Shown here in pieces: positions 42,230-50,254 of a stretch of DNA of 64,000 bases. Each line of letters opens with the position of its first letter. Position 1 is the stretch's first letter. The notes beneath the pieces were generated by a model that had not been told where the DNA came from, ran no database searches, and was given only the letters and a program-made list of their open reading frames with translations. The position numbers were made by a program, and so were the translations under genes. Location of the stretch: NCBI RefSeq assembly GCF_000303155.1, contig NC_018719.1, forward strand, positions 1,612,001 to 1,676,000. Direction: 5' to 3'. Source of the stretch: Candidatus Nitrososphaera gargensis Ga9.2 (lineage in GTDB: Archaea; Thermoproteota; Nitrososphaeria; Nitrososphaerales; Nitrososphaeraceae).

Positions 42230-43396
42230 TTACTGCCCGACCCCCATCGTGTTTCCAACGCCTATTACCATGACAGACTGCCCTTCAGATGTCTTGTCCT
42301 CGATGACAGAATATACAGTATTTGTTACCTTGTCAAACGCGTCGGCTATTTCTTTCCGCATGATGGTAATCGCGTCCTGCACCGATTGCTTGACAATGAC
42401 TGCATACACGGGTATGTCCAATCTGGTGGCCACCTCCTCTATCTGGTACTTTTCAACACCGATGCCTCCTATGGCGGCGCCGATGCCCTCTGCCACCTCG
42501 CCTGTCCTTTCGCCTTCAAGCTTGAGCGCCGCGTCAATCATAATTATAGCGTCTATCTTGATGCCCATGTCGCCGGCGAGCCTCGTTATCGCTTCGCCTG
42601 GCCTTCCCACGGTCCCTGCGGGCCCTTCGGCCTTGAGCAGGTACAGTTTCCTTCCCTTGTATTCGTCTTCGCTATAGACCGTTTCCCTTGCGGCCAGCTT
42701 TTTTTCCTTGCCAAGCATCATCTTGCCGACCACCATCGGGCCGATGCCGTCGCCTATTGGCTGGCCGCGCTTGAATGCATTTATCGCTTTCTGCAGCGCT
42801 TCGGCTTCTTCAAGCAGGAGCGGCATCACCATCTGGAGCTGTACGAGGACAAACATGCTGGTGGTGCGCTTGCCCATCAGGTAAAAGTGCCTGACGATCT
42901 TGTAGATCATGTTAAGAGCGGTCGCCGCTTCCAGAATGTTCTCGATCTTTGAAACTTCCTGGTCACTTGCGCCAGCGCACAGTTTTCTGACCTCGGCGCG
43001 CAGGCGGTCGTCCCTGACCCTCATGATATGGTCCAGCTTGCGCACTATGCCGTTTGGGTCAAGGTCCACCGGCATTATCGCGAAATATTCCAAAAACCTG
43101 TCGACCCCTGCAGCAGGGTCGCTTGACGGCGATGTCGTCGTCTTTACAGTAGTTTTGATGTAGTCGACCGCTTCCTTCCTTGCACCCTCCTTCATTGTTT
43201 TTAGCTTGACAAGCGACTTTGATATTTCTCCCAAAATGACACGGGACTGGAATTTTTGCGCATACATCATGAAAAAGGGGATTATTGCGATAGAGATGAT
43301 GTATACCCACATCCATGGGCTGTTAGGATCAAATTCTGAACCATCGCCACCAAGCAGGCCGCCAAGTTGAGATAGAAATGGGGAGAAACCTAACAT
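42230..43396 (-). CDS. DUF1512-family membrane protein
   Basis: A conserved archaeal protein of unknown function. One membrane helix near the N-terminus (WMWVYIISIAIIPFFMMYA) is followed by a large soluble domain with HIMRVRDDRLRAEVRKLCAGA, VVGKMMLGKEKKLAARETV, AGTVGRPGEAITRLAGDMG and IGAAIGGIGVEKYQIEEVA, typical of the family. Length 388 residues is normal. Role not known. Confidence 0.85.
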   Translation of the reverse strand: MLGFSPFLSQLGGLLGGDGSEFDPNSPWMWVYIISIAIIPFFMMYAQKFQSRVILGEISKSLVKLKTMKEGARKEAVDYIKTTVKTTTSPSSDPAAGVDRFLEYFAIMPVDLDPNGIVRKLDHIMRVRDDRLRAEVRKLCAGASDQEVSKIENILEAATALNMIYKIVRHFYLMGKRTTSMFVLVQLQMVMPLLLEEAEALQKAINAFKRGQPIGDGIGPMVVGKMMLGKEKKLAARETVYSEDEYKGRKLYLLKAEGPAGTVGRPGEAITRLAGDMGIKIDAIIMIDAALKLEGERTGEVAEGIGAAIGGIGVEKYQIEEVATRLDIPVYAVIVKQSVQDAITIMRKEIADAFDKVTNTVYSVIEDKTSEGQSVMVIGVGNTMGVGQ

Positions 43397-43444
43397 TTGA
43401 TGCCTTTATCCAAGATCGGATTGGCCTATAAGCTCAATTAAAGG

Positions 43445-43588
43445 TTACTTTCCTTTATGGCACGCGCACTGGCACTTGACCATCTTCATGTCAAACGAGC
43501 AGTCATGGTCCAGCCCACACGCTTCGCCCACTGGCCACTCGCCGGGGCAGTCGCCGTGCCGTTCACGTTTGCAAAAGAACGTCAGCAT
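43445..43588 (-). CDS. Cys-rich mini-protein, 47 aa
   Basis: Six cysteines and several histidines occur in CKRERHGDCPGE, EACGLDHDCSFD and KCQCACHKGK, strong enough to suggest a metal-binding peptide. ATG start at 43588. It lies between DUF1512 and the 43632 gene on the same strand. Confidence 0.6.
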   Translation of the reverse strand: MLTFFCKRERHGDCPGEWPVGEACGLDHDCSFDMKMVKCQCACHKGK

Positions 43589-43631
43589 CCGCAATGAACT
43601 TGTATGTGTACAGAAGATTTAATGTTTTGGA

Positions 43632-43895
43632 TCACATCTGGATGTTGAACAGCTGAGGTGCGTAGATGGAACCTTGCCTCACCCGCTTGACCTTTGCGAC
43701 TGATAGGTAGTGCGGCCACACAGTAACCATTATGCACCCTTCCGGCACGCCCTCGGGCACTTCGATAACCTCAATGTCCCCTTCATTGACGCCGTATTCG
43801 CCCAGCTTTTCCTTTGCAAGCTGGACGTGGTCTGCAGGCATGCCGCTGCTATAGACGTAGACCTTGCCAGTGTATTCTATCCTGTCTTCTTCCAT
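43632..43895 (-). CDS. Hypothetical protein, 87 aa
   Basis: No family recognised. Alternating strands and a helix (YTGKVYVYSSGMPADHVQLA; GDIEVIEVPEGVPEG) suggest a small alpha/beta domain. ATG 43895 is preferred to a TTG ten codons upstream. The coiled-coil gene precedes it on the same strand by 47 bases. Confidence 0.5.
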   Translation of the reverse strand: MEEDRIEYTGKVYVYSSGMPADHVQLAKEKLGEYGVNEGDIEVIEVPEGVPEGCIMVTVWPHYLSVAKVKRVRQGSIYAPQLFNIQM

Positions 43896-43942
43896 CTGGA
43901 GCAGTTGTACATATGTCTGGCACAAAAACGTATCTCAGTCAG

Positions 43943-44923
43943 TCAATCAGAGGCCGAGTCGCCGAATATCAGCTTCATTTCGTCAAACGTCAGCTTTTCG
44001 CCGCTTGACATCTTTTTGAGCGCCGCTTCCTTTAGCGCGTTCCACCTTTCCTGATATTCCTTGTCCCTCTTGGCGCGCTCTTGAATTGCCTCCTGCCTTG
44101 CCACGCGCCGCTCGTCCATTTCCTTCTGCTTCCTGTGCCGGTGCTCTGCGGCCTGCATGCGCGATTTCTTGAACGCAATGGCGTTCAGCTGGGTCTCTAT
44201 CATTTCCAGCTTTGCGTTGGCCTCCCTCACAGTGTGGATGAACTTTCTGCGCTCTTCATAAAGGCTCTCCCTCTGGTTTATCAGGGTATCGAGGCTCGCC
44301 TTCAGCTTGCCTATCTTATTGCCATATTCCTCCTTTAGCTTGAAAATCCTGTTGACCTGATCCTTCAGTTGGTCGTACTGCGTCGACATCGTACGATACT
44401 GATCCTCCTTTTTGTGCATCATTTTCAGTGCGTGCAGCTTTGTCGCGATCTCCTTGGATCTTGCGACCAATTTGCGCTCTTCGTCTTTTGACAGTTTTTT
44501 TGTCTGTATATCGCGCTCTATCTGCTCAAGCGTCTTTTGCAGGTTGTGCATGTCGCTGCGTTCCTTTCTGGACTTGGCCGCCGCAGGGCTGACCTTGTCG
44601 TCAAGGCTCCTCATCTGGTTCTTGGCCTCGATGAGGCTGTTGCGAAGCTCCATGAACTTGGGATATTCGGCGTCCTTTTCCTCGTTGACCTGCTTTAGCT
44701 TTGACCTGAGCTCGTCCAGTTGGATCCTCTCTTCATCTATCTGCTTCTTGACGCTTTCCAGCTGGTTGTTTATATCCTCAATCTTCTTCTCGCCTGCCTT
44801 TTGCTCTTCCAGAACCGCCTTTTTGAAATCAAGAAGAGTCTTGAGATTGGGATCGTCAGGGTTGTTGTTAGCCGTTGTTGCTGTCAATATTGCGCTGCCA
44901 CCACTGTCACTGTCTCGTACCAC
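43943..44923 (-). CDS. Long coiled-coil protein, 326 aa
   Basis: After a short low-complexity N-terminus, residues from about 25 to 300 form almost continuous heptads rich in Glu, Lys, Gln and Leu (DINNQLESVKKQIDEERIQL; IERDIQTKKLSKDEERKLVA). It resembles archaeal coiled-coil proteins of the COG1340 type, often called phosphoserine-phosphatase-like without evidence. No enzymatic motif is visible. It may be structural or a chromosome- or membrane-associated organiser. Confidence 0.75.
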   Translation of the reverse strand: MVRDSDSGGSAILTATTANNNPDDPNLKTLLDFKKAVLEEQKAGEKKIEDINNQLESVKKQIDEERIQLDELRSKLKQVNEEKDAEYPKFMELRNSLIEAKNQMRSLDDKVSPAAAKSRKERSDMHNLQKTLEQIERDIQTKKLSKDEERKLVARSKEIATKLHALKMMHKKEDQYRTMSTQYDQLKDQVNRIFKLKEEYGNKIGKLKASLDTLINQRESLYEERRKFIHTVREANAKLEMIETQLNAIAFKKSRMQAAEHRHRKQKEMDERRVARQEAIQERAKRDKEYQERWNALKEAALKKMSSGEKLTFDEMKLIFGDSASD

Positions 44924-45060
44924 GTCGCTTACGGACTGTTATAACATCAAAAATATATTTTTTGTTATTCTATAGCCCTGCATATCGGTAATGAGCATCC
45001 ATTTTGCAATGGTGCAACAATTGCAATCGTCCCACATCTTTATAAGATCAGAGTACGTAA

Positions 45061-45465
45061 ATGCTGCCGATGGATGATTTTGAACGGGATTTTCCAGACT
45101 TTGACTGGAAAAACACCCCAGCCTACAAGCATCCGGGTGGCAAGGACTGCCCCTGCCCAAAGCATGAATACATCAGGGAACAGATCAATGTTGCAAAAAC
45201 CGTGAGCGAAAACAACAAGGACGTTTCGCCAGAGTTCCGGCAGCGGGCTCAGGTCACGCTCAAGTTCTGCCCTGATCACTATGACGTATATTTTAACGAA
45301 GTCGTACCATCTATGCCGCTAAAGTACCGCTTCATGACTAAGGTCGCGCTCAAGCTGGGGGCCATATCGATACAAAAGCTGACGTACATGCAATCCGACC
45401 AGTGCTTTTACTGCAAGTTCGGCTCGGGCGGCTTTGACAAGAAGGCCGAGCTCCCTCCCATCTAA
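45061..45465 (+). CDS. Hypothetical Cys-containing protein, 134 aa
   Basis: No family recognised. The N-terminus has GGKDCPCPKHEYIREQI and the C-terminus SDQCFYCKFGSGG, so two Cys pairs may hold one metal. A TATA-like TTTATAA lies near 45036-45044, about 20 bases before the ATG. It converges with the kinase-like gene and overlaps it by 4 bases. Confidence 0.55.
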   Translation: MLPMDDFERDFPDFDWKNTPAYKHPGGKDCPCPKHEYIREQINVAKTVSENNKDVSPEFRQRAQVTLKFCPDHYDVYFNEVVPSMPLKYRFMTKVALKLGAISIQKLTYMQSDQCFYCKFGSGGFDKKAELPPI

Positions 45466-46163
45466 GCGTCTATCAGCATCGTAGCGTCAAGAACCATGTT
45501 CTTGAACATCATCTTGCTGTCGGATGAAAAACCTAGCGAGATGATGTTGCGAAGGATTATCGAAAGATAGGAAAATTTGCACCCTGACTCTGAAACATAC
45601 CCGTCAAAAAACGCCTTTTCAATTTCCCGGTACCTGCCCAGATCCATGACGCTTGCAAGGAACGAGCCGATGTCCATGCTCCTTGCATAATGCGAGCTGC
45701 TTTTTTGTATGAACCCGAGGTCGGTCCTGACTACTGAGTCGCCCCTGACGAGGTAGTTCTGTGCCTTGTTGTCAACAAACGCATAGCCGGCCTTATGCAG
45801 CCTGCCTGTCAGGCATCCGGCTCCAAAAGCCAGCGCAGCAGGCTGGCCCGAAGCAAGGGCAACATAGAGGTTGCCGCCTTCGATGTATTCTTCAATCAAG
45901 TCGATATCTGAAATTGAAATCAGCTTTGGCGTCGATATCCCTATTTTTTCCAATTGCTTTCGCATGTCGCGGCCCTCATTTCTCATGATCTCGCTAAACG
46001 TCGGTGGTGCCGAGGGATGAATAAGGATCATCGAGATCAAAGAATACACATAAATAAGCAGGAATTCATGGAACTCTTTTGTAGGCTTGTTCCGCTTTAC
46101 CACCACTTTCTGACCGTTCAATTCCTCCACTGACACTTTGCGCTGCCAGTTTACGAAATACAA
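45462..46163 (-). CDS. Atypical protein-kinase-like (RIO/Bud32-type) protein
   Basis: The central LHKAGYAFVDNKAQNYLVRG and VRTDLGFIQ resemble the catalytic loop and metal-binding loop of atypical kinases (D-x-K-x-x-N and D-x-G), and VVVKRN provides a possible ATP-binding Lys. The C-terminal half is helical. At 233 residues or fewer it is small. Start is TTG 46163 or GTG 46136. It lies head-to-head with the methyltransferase of the aromatic-biosynthesis-like operon, so a related role is possible, as UbiB is kinase-like too. Confidence 0.6.
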   Translation of the reverse strand: MYFVNWQRKVSVEELNGQKVVVKRNKPTKEFHEFLLIYVYSLISMILIHPSAPPTFSEIMRNEGRDMRKQLEKIGISTPKLISISDIDLIEEYIEGGNLYVALASGQPAALAFGAGCLTGRLHKAGYAFVDNKAQNYLVRGDSVVRTDLGFIQKSSSHYARSMDIGSFLASVMDLGRYREIEKAFFDGYVSESGCKFSYLSIILRNIISLGFSSDSKMMFKNMVLDATMLIDA

Positions 46164-46206
46164 GCCAAGTAATATTGGCGCTAGGCCATTGATTTACTTT
46201 TATTCA

Positions 46207-46920
46207 ATGCATAATAGCAAGTATGGTTATATCAGTACTACCTATATGCTGTTGGTCCATGAAGGCCACGCAAGCGCAAGGAGGTTCTTTACTCCGGCCA
46301 ATGCAGGCAGTTATGATTCTGTCGTCCGGCTGGCGACCTTTGGCCAAGATTCTGTGTGGAAGCGTAAAGTCGTAAAGGCAGTGGGCAGCCGCAAGTCTGT
46401 GCTCGAACTTGCCTGCGGGACTGGCGTCCTGTCATCAATGTTTTTGGGCGCAGGCAGAAGCGTGGTTGGCATCGACCTTACCTTTGAGTACCTGCGCGCT
46501 TCAAGGCGCAAGCCGCAGATGGCTGCAGTTGCACAGGGCACGGCCGAAGTCTTGCCTTACAGAAATGAGTCATTTGACGCAGTTGCGTCGTCGTACCTGG
46601 CAAAATATGTCGACATCGAGAAGGTGATCGACGAATGCTGGCGGGTGCTCAAGCCAGGCGGCATTATAATATTTCATGATTTTACCTATCCAAGTGGCAT
46701 TATGCGCAGCCTGTGGAATGCGCACTTTGCGGTGTTGCGGCTAGCAGGAAGGCTCGTTACATCGTGGAGGACGGTCTTTGATCAACTTGACAGCGTAATC
46801 AAAAACTCGGACTGGGTCAACAAGACATCAGACGTTCTATATATCAGAGGGTTCCAGAATGTTGATTGCAAATATTATACTGCAGGCACAGCTGCCATAG
46901 TATCTGCTGAAAAGCCATGA
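46207..46920 (+). CDS. SAM-dependent methyltransferase, UbiE-like
   Basis: Class I methyltransferase with LELACGTGVLSSMFLGAG (motif I), VVGIDLTFEYLRAS (motif II), AEVLPYRNESFDAVASSY (motif III region) and ECWRVLKPGGIIIFHDF (motif V), the pattern of the UbiE/MenG group that methylates quinone rings, although many other substrates are possible. Start ATG 46207 or 46246. Its stop overlaps the start of the next gene (ATGA). Confidence 0.75.
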   Translation: MHNSKYGYISTTYMLLVHEGHASARRFFTPANAGSYDSVVRLATFGQDSVWKRKVVKAVGSRKSVLELACGTGVLSSMFLGAGRSVVGIDLTFEYLRASRRKPQMAAVAQGTAEVLPYRNESFDAVASSYLAKYVDIEKVIDECWRVLKPGGIIIFHDFTYPSGIMRSLWNAHFAVLRLAGRLVTSWRTVFDQLDSVIKNSDWVNKTSDVLYIRGFQNVDCKYYTAGTAAIVSAEKP

Positions 46921-47633
46921 CAGCAGCAAATGAGACGCGCATCAATGAATGGTTTGTGCCCAAGTTTGGCCCTATAAGGTTCCGCGTCTTTGTGGGCCTG
47001 CTGTTCCTGCCTTATACTGGCATGTGCATTTCATTCACGATCATTGGCTCGATGCTTGCCGGCGAAATAGCTTGGGATAGGGTCGGCGCGATCGCGCTCA
47101 TTTACGCCCTCGCCTTAGGGGTCTCTGCGCACGTGGCAGATAGCCTAGGGTCAAAAAAGACAAAGCCGTGGGGCAGCTACTTTACAAGGGCTCAGCTTCT
47201 GGCGCTGATGGTGGCCACTCTGGCAGCGGCCTATGCCATTGGCATCTATTACATTGCGTTCTTTGTCCCGCTCTTGGCAGTAATTGCGGCACTCGAGGGG
47301 TTCTTTTTATTTGCATACAACTTTGAAGCGTTTGGCGGCCGCTTCCACAACAACTTTTGGTTTGCCGTATCGTGGGGAACCCTGCCCGCGCTGGCAGGAT
47401 ACGTCATGCAGACAGATTCAATCAACAACATTCTAGCATTGGCAGTGTCGGGCCTTACAGGACTTGTCAGCTATGCCGAGATCAGGATGTCCCGGCCCTA
47501 CAAGAAGCTAAAGCAGAACGGCAACAATCCAGAGCAGGCGAAAAAGCTTGAAAACGGGCTCAAAATCATCAGCCTTGCCACCATAGCGTTCGCCTTGGCA
47601 CTGGTTGCATACAGGATGATAATCTTTTCATGA
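46917..47633 (+). CDS. Polytopic membrane protein, possibly degenerate UbiA-like
   Basis: About seven membrane helices in 238 residues. Between helices 2 and 3 lies HVADSLGSKKTKPW, a position where UbiA prenyltransferases carry an Asp-rich substrate motif; the standard NDxxDxxxD is absent, so UbiA membership is only a suggestion. It is translationally coupled to both neighbours by overlapping stop/start codons. Confidence 0.5.
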   Translation: MTAANETRINEWFVPKFGPIRFRVFVGLLFLPYTGMCISFTIIGSMLAGEIAWDRVGAIALIYALALGVSAHVADSLGSKKTKPWGSYFTRAQLLALMVATLAAAYAIGIYYIAFFVPLLAVIAALEGFFLFAYNFEAFGGRFHNNFWFAVSWGTLPALAGYVMQTDSINNILALAVSGLTGLVSYAEIRMSRPYKKLKQNGNNPEQAKKLENGLKIISLATIAFALALVAYRMIIFS

Positions 47634-48157
47634 TGCCTGTGGATACATATACACACACTGGCAGGCACATGATTCTGGGAAAGGGCGACTTTGGCAGTTT
47701 TATGCTGCAGAAAATTGCCGAGCTTGAGGCGAGGTCGGGCATCCAGCTTGGGCTGGCCCAGAAAATCTTGTTGGCAGAAACAGGGACGGTTGAGCAGGTC
47801 CTGAGCATACTGACCAATTCGACGATCAGGGTCAAGGTGCTAGAACAAAAAGAAAATGCAAGGACAATCACCCGGCAATCTATTATCACGAACGATGCGG
47901 GCAGGGTGCTCATCAAGGCTCACAGCAAGGTTTTCAAACGTAACCTGCCGGCAAAAGTTGTGAGCCAGATAAAGCGCAAGGAATCAGGTATTGGCACGAT
48001 AATCGCAACTCACGGTCTTGAAACATTCAGAAAGATAGTGCAGGTCGGATATGACCCGGTAAGTAAGTCGGTTTTCAGGAAGTATCAGATCATTTGCAGG
48101 AAAAAAGTTGCCTTTGAGATCAGGGAAGAGTTAGTAGGCGAGTTTACCAAATACTGA
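47630..48157 (+). CDS. Chorismate-lyase-like (DUF98 family) protein
   Basis: Chorismate lyases make 4-hydroxybenzoate from chorismate. LLAETGTVEQVLSILTNSTI, TITRQSIITNDAGRVLIKAH and ESGIGTIIATHGLETFRKI follow the DUF98/UbiC pattern, with the candidate active-site Arg in ITRQS and a late Glu in FEIREEL. Length 175 residues. Last gene of a tight three-gene operon. The family assignment is from pattern memory; a profile search is needed. Confidence 0.65.
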   Translation: MMPVDTYTHTGRHMILGKGDFGSFMLQKIAELEARSGIQLGLAQKILLAETGTVEQVLSILTNSTIRVKVLEQKENARTITRQSIITNDAGRVLIKAHSKVFKRNLPAKVVSQIKRKESGIGTIIATHGLETFRKIVQVGYDPVSKSVFRKYQIICRKKVAFEIREELVGEFTKY

Positions 48158-48278
48158 CTGAAAATTTTACAGTGTCAAATACCTCTGATCTAATTATCTC
48201 AAAAACTTGCGTGTGTATCGTAGCTAAGGCATGTATTTGAAAAGATTTTACTAGAAGAATAATTAGCCGAACTTTTAT

Positions 48279-48587
48279 ATGCAGCAAGCATACAGACAGC
48301 CATTGACACCAGAAGAGATAGCCCTTTTCTTTGCAGGTATCATCGCTACATGGTTATTTGCGCGCCTGTACTACCAAAAGAGCTCAAGCGAGATTAACCG
48401 CAATTTTGCGCGTGTCGAAAGCCAAGTTATTGCACTTGACAGGAAATTATCAGATGTAGAAAGTGCAAAGACCTTTAAAGACGCAAGAATCGGCGGGCAT
48501 TACGATCTGATGACTCGCGTGGCACCTGACGAAAATAATACTCGATCTAACGATATCGTTCCGGCTATCAAGAACTTTCAGAAGTAA
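48279..48587 (+). CDS. Small membrane-anchored hypothetical protein, 102 aa
   Basis: One N-terminal membrane helix (EEIALFFAGIIATWLFARLY) is followed by a short coiled coil (FARVESQVIALDRKLSDVES) and an unstructured tail. No family recognised. Own promoter region; AT-richer than neighbours. Confidence 0.55.
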   Translation: MQQAYRQPLTPEEIALFFAGIIATWLFARLYYQKSSSEINRNFARVESQVIALDRKLSDVESAKTFKDARIGGHYDLMTRVAPDENNTRSNDIVPAIKNFQK

Positions 48588-48708
48588 ATAAACTGAAACA
48601 TAGCAGTAGTAGATGCGTTGAACTCATGCAGCAAAAGCTTGCAAAACCAATGAGGACTAGCAAGAATGCAAATAGGAGTTCACATCAGTGCTAGAAAGAC
48701 AAGATGAG

Positions 48709-48782
48709 TGGACCGGGTGGGATTTGAACCCACGACCTCAGCAATGCCAATGCCGTATCCTACCGGACTAGACGACCGGCCC
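48709..48782 (-). tRNA. tRNA-Ala (GGC)
   Basis: Reverse strand folds as a 74-base tRNA: acceptor GGGCCGG/CCGGTCC with the G3-U70 pair that identifies tRNA-Ala, anticodon stem CGGCA/TGCTG with loop TTGGCAT (anticodon GGC), and T arm GTGGG-TTCAAAT-CCCAC. Discriminator A. No intron. Confidence 0.93.
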
Positions 48783-48882
48783 CTCACACTTCAGGTTGTA
48801 GAACGATATTAAAATGATACGTTTGACCATTGACCAGAAAAACAATATTATAATTGCCATTGGTTCCTGATGTAGGTATAAC

Positions 48883-49311
48883 GTGGCTCTTGAACAATCT
48901 ATAGGTGCAGTGATCAAGTACAGGAATTCGCTTGAAGATGGTGGTGCCTCTTCCGAATTTCTACTATTGAAGAACAGGAGAGGCTTTTGGGGCTTTCCTC
49001 AGGGTCACAAGGAAAAAGGCGAGAGCGAAATCCAGACGCTTATCCGCGAAGTGCTAGAAGAGACGGGCATCAAGGAGCTTGATATCCATTCCTACATTGG
49101 CAAGATAAATTACTCTTATTTCAAGGGCGACGGGATGAAATCAGAGAAAGAGGTCACATTCTACTTTGCAACGACGCCCACAAGGGAGGTCAGGATCTCT
49201 GAGGAGCACGCTGACTTTCGCTGGGTGACGCTTGCCGACGCTCTCAACATGCTAGACCACGCCAAGCTAAAGCTCATACTGTCAAAGGGTCATAGAAAGG
49301 GCCTATACTAG
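48883..49311 (+). CDS. Nudix hydrolase
   Basis: Hydrolyses nucleoside diphosphate derivatives such as Ap4A. The complete Nudix box is present: G41-x5-E47-x7-R55-E56-x2-E59-E60-x-G62. The N-terminal QSIGAVIKYRN and FWGFPQGHKEKGE fit the bis(5'-nucleosyl)tetraphosphatase-like subgroup. GTG start. Length 142 residues. Confidence 0.9.
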   Translation: MALEQSIGAVIKYRNSLEDGGASSEFLLLKNRRGFWGFPQGHKEKGESEIQTLIREVLEETGIKELDIHSYIGKINYSYFKGDGMKSEKEVTFYFATTPTREVRISEEHADFRWVTLADALNMLDHAKLKLILSKGHRKGLY

Positions 49312-49420
49312 GGGAATCATACAATAGAGAAAAATATCATTACAACAGCATTGCAAGTTGGTTACAAGACATAGAAATTTGTCGGTAAACCCTTATCTCA
49401 TTTGCAATGCAGCCTCGAGC

Positions 49421-49552
49421 ATGTCTTCGAAAGCAAACTTTGATCCACGCTCTGACCTACTATATCCAGAAGAAACAATAGAGAGAGAAGACAAAGAAGG
49501 AGTTACAGGCGATATCATGGAAAAAGCAGAAAGGGCAGCAAAAATTAAGTGA
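49421..49552 (+). CDS. Small acidic hypothetical protein, 43 aa
   Basis: An ATG at 49421 gives a hydrophilic peptide with DPRSDLLYPEETIEREDKEG and a charged helical end. No family recognised; support is the start context and composition. Confidence 0.4.
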   Translation: MSSKANFDPRSDLLYPEETIEREDKEGVTGDIMEKAERAAKIK

Positions 49553-49845
49553 CGGCCGCAAGATCAGTTCCAGCCGAAAATACTGAGAAAAAATAATACT
49601 ACTCGCACCTGTATGCGATGTCTTTCTTGTCAGATCGTTGTCGCTTCTTTAACTCACAGAAGCTCAGATATAACACATTCTCCGAAGCTTCATGCGACTC
49701 TGACAACATCAATCACACATATCACATCATCATTTCACTACTTATCTTTTATCTGTCTGACCGCAGAGACAAAGCATTACTCGCCGGCTAAGATAGAGAA
49801 CAATCTGCAGTTCTTTTAATATGCTATGTTTTTGTATCAACACAT

Positions 49846-50007
49846 ATGCCCAGAGGGGTAAAGAAGGGAGTTAGCGAGAAAAAGTTCGAAAGAGCAGTAC
49901 GCAAGATAAAACGTAAAGGTGGTGCAAAGAATCCTTATGCAGTAGCGAATGCAAAGCTCGGGCGCAAGGGCAGCAGAGGAAGAAAGATGAAAGAATCACG
50001 CAAGTAA
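49846..50007 (+). CDS. Small basic protein, 53 aa
   Basis: Very Lys/Arg-rich (MPRGVKKGVSEKKFERAVRK; AKLGRKGSRGRKMKESRK), suggesting nucleic-acid binding. A TATA-like TTTTAATATGC lies about 25-30 bases before the ATG. No family recognised. Confidence 0.55.
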   Translation: MPRGVKKGVSEKKFERAVRKIKRKGGAKNPYAVANAKLGRKGSRGRKMKESRK

Positions 50008-50254
50008 TTCCATAGCTTCCCCCGTCAAACAGTCAAAAACTTGTGTCCACCTTTAGCACATGCCGTTGTGCTTGAACGAGAGGAATTTGCAAACATTTGC
50101 AAGCACTAAAAGTTAAGTCATAGAGTTATCTCTAGAGAAAGTGTTAATGTCTTTTTCGATTTTTTGGTGACAATTGAAAAACGTATAATCACCGTCTTAA
50201 AGAGTAAGAAATAGATTTATAGCCATATGCCATCGAATAACTGATACACGTAGC

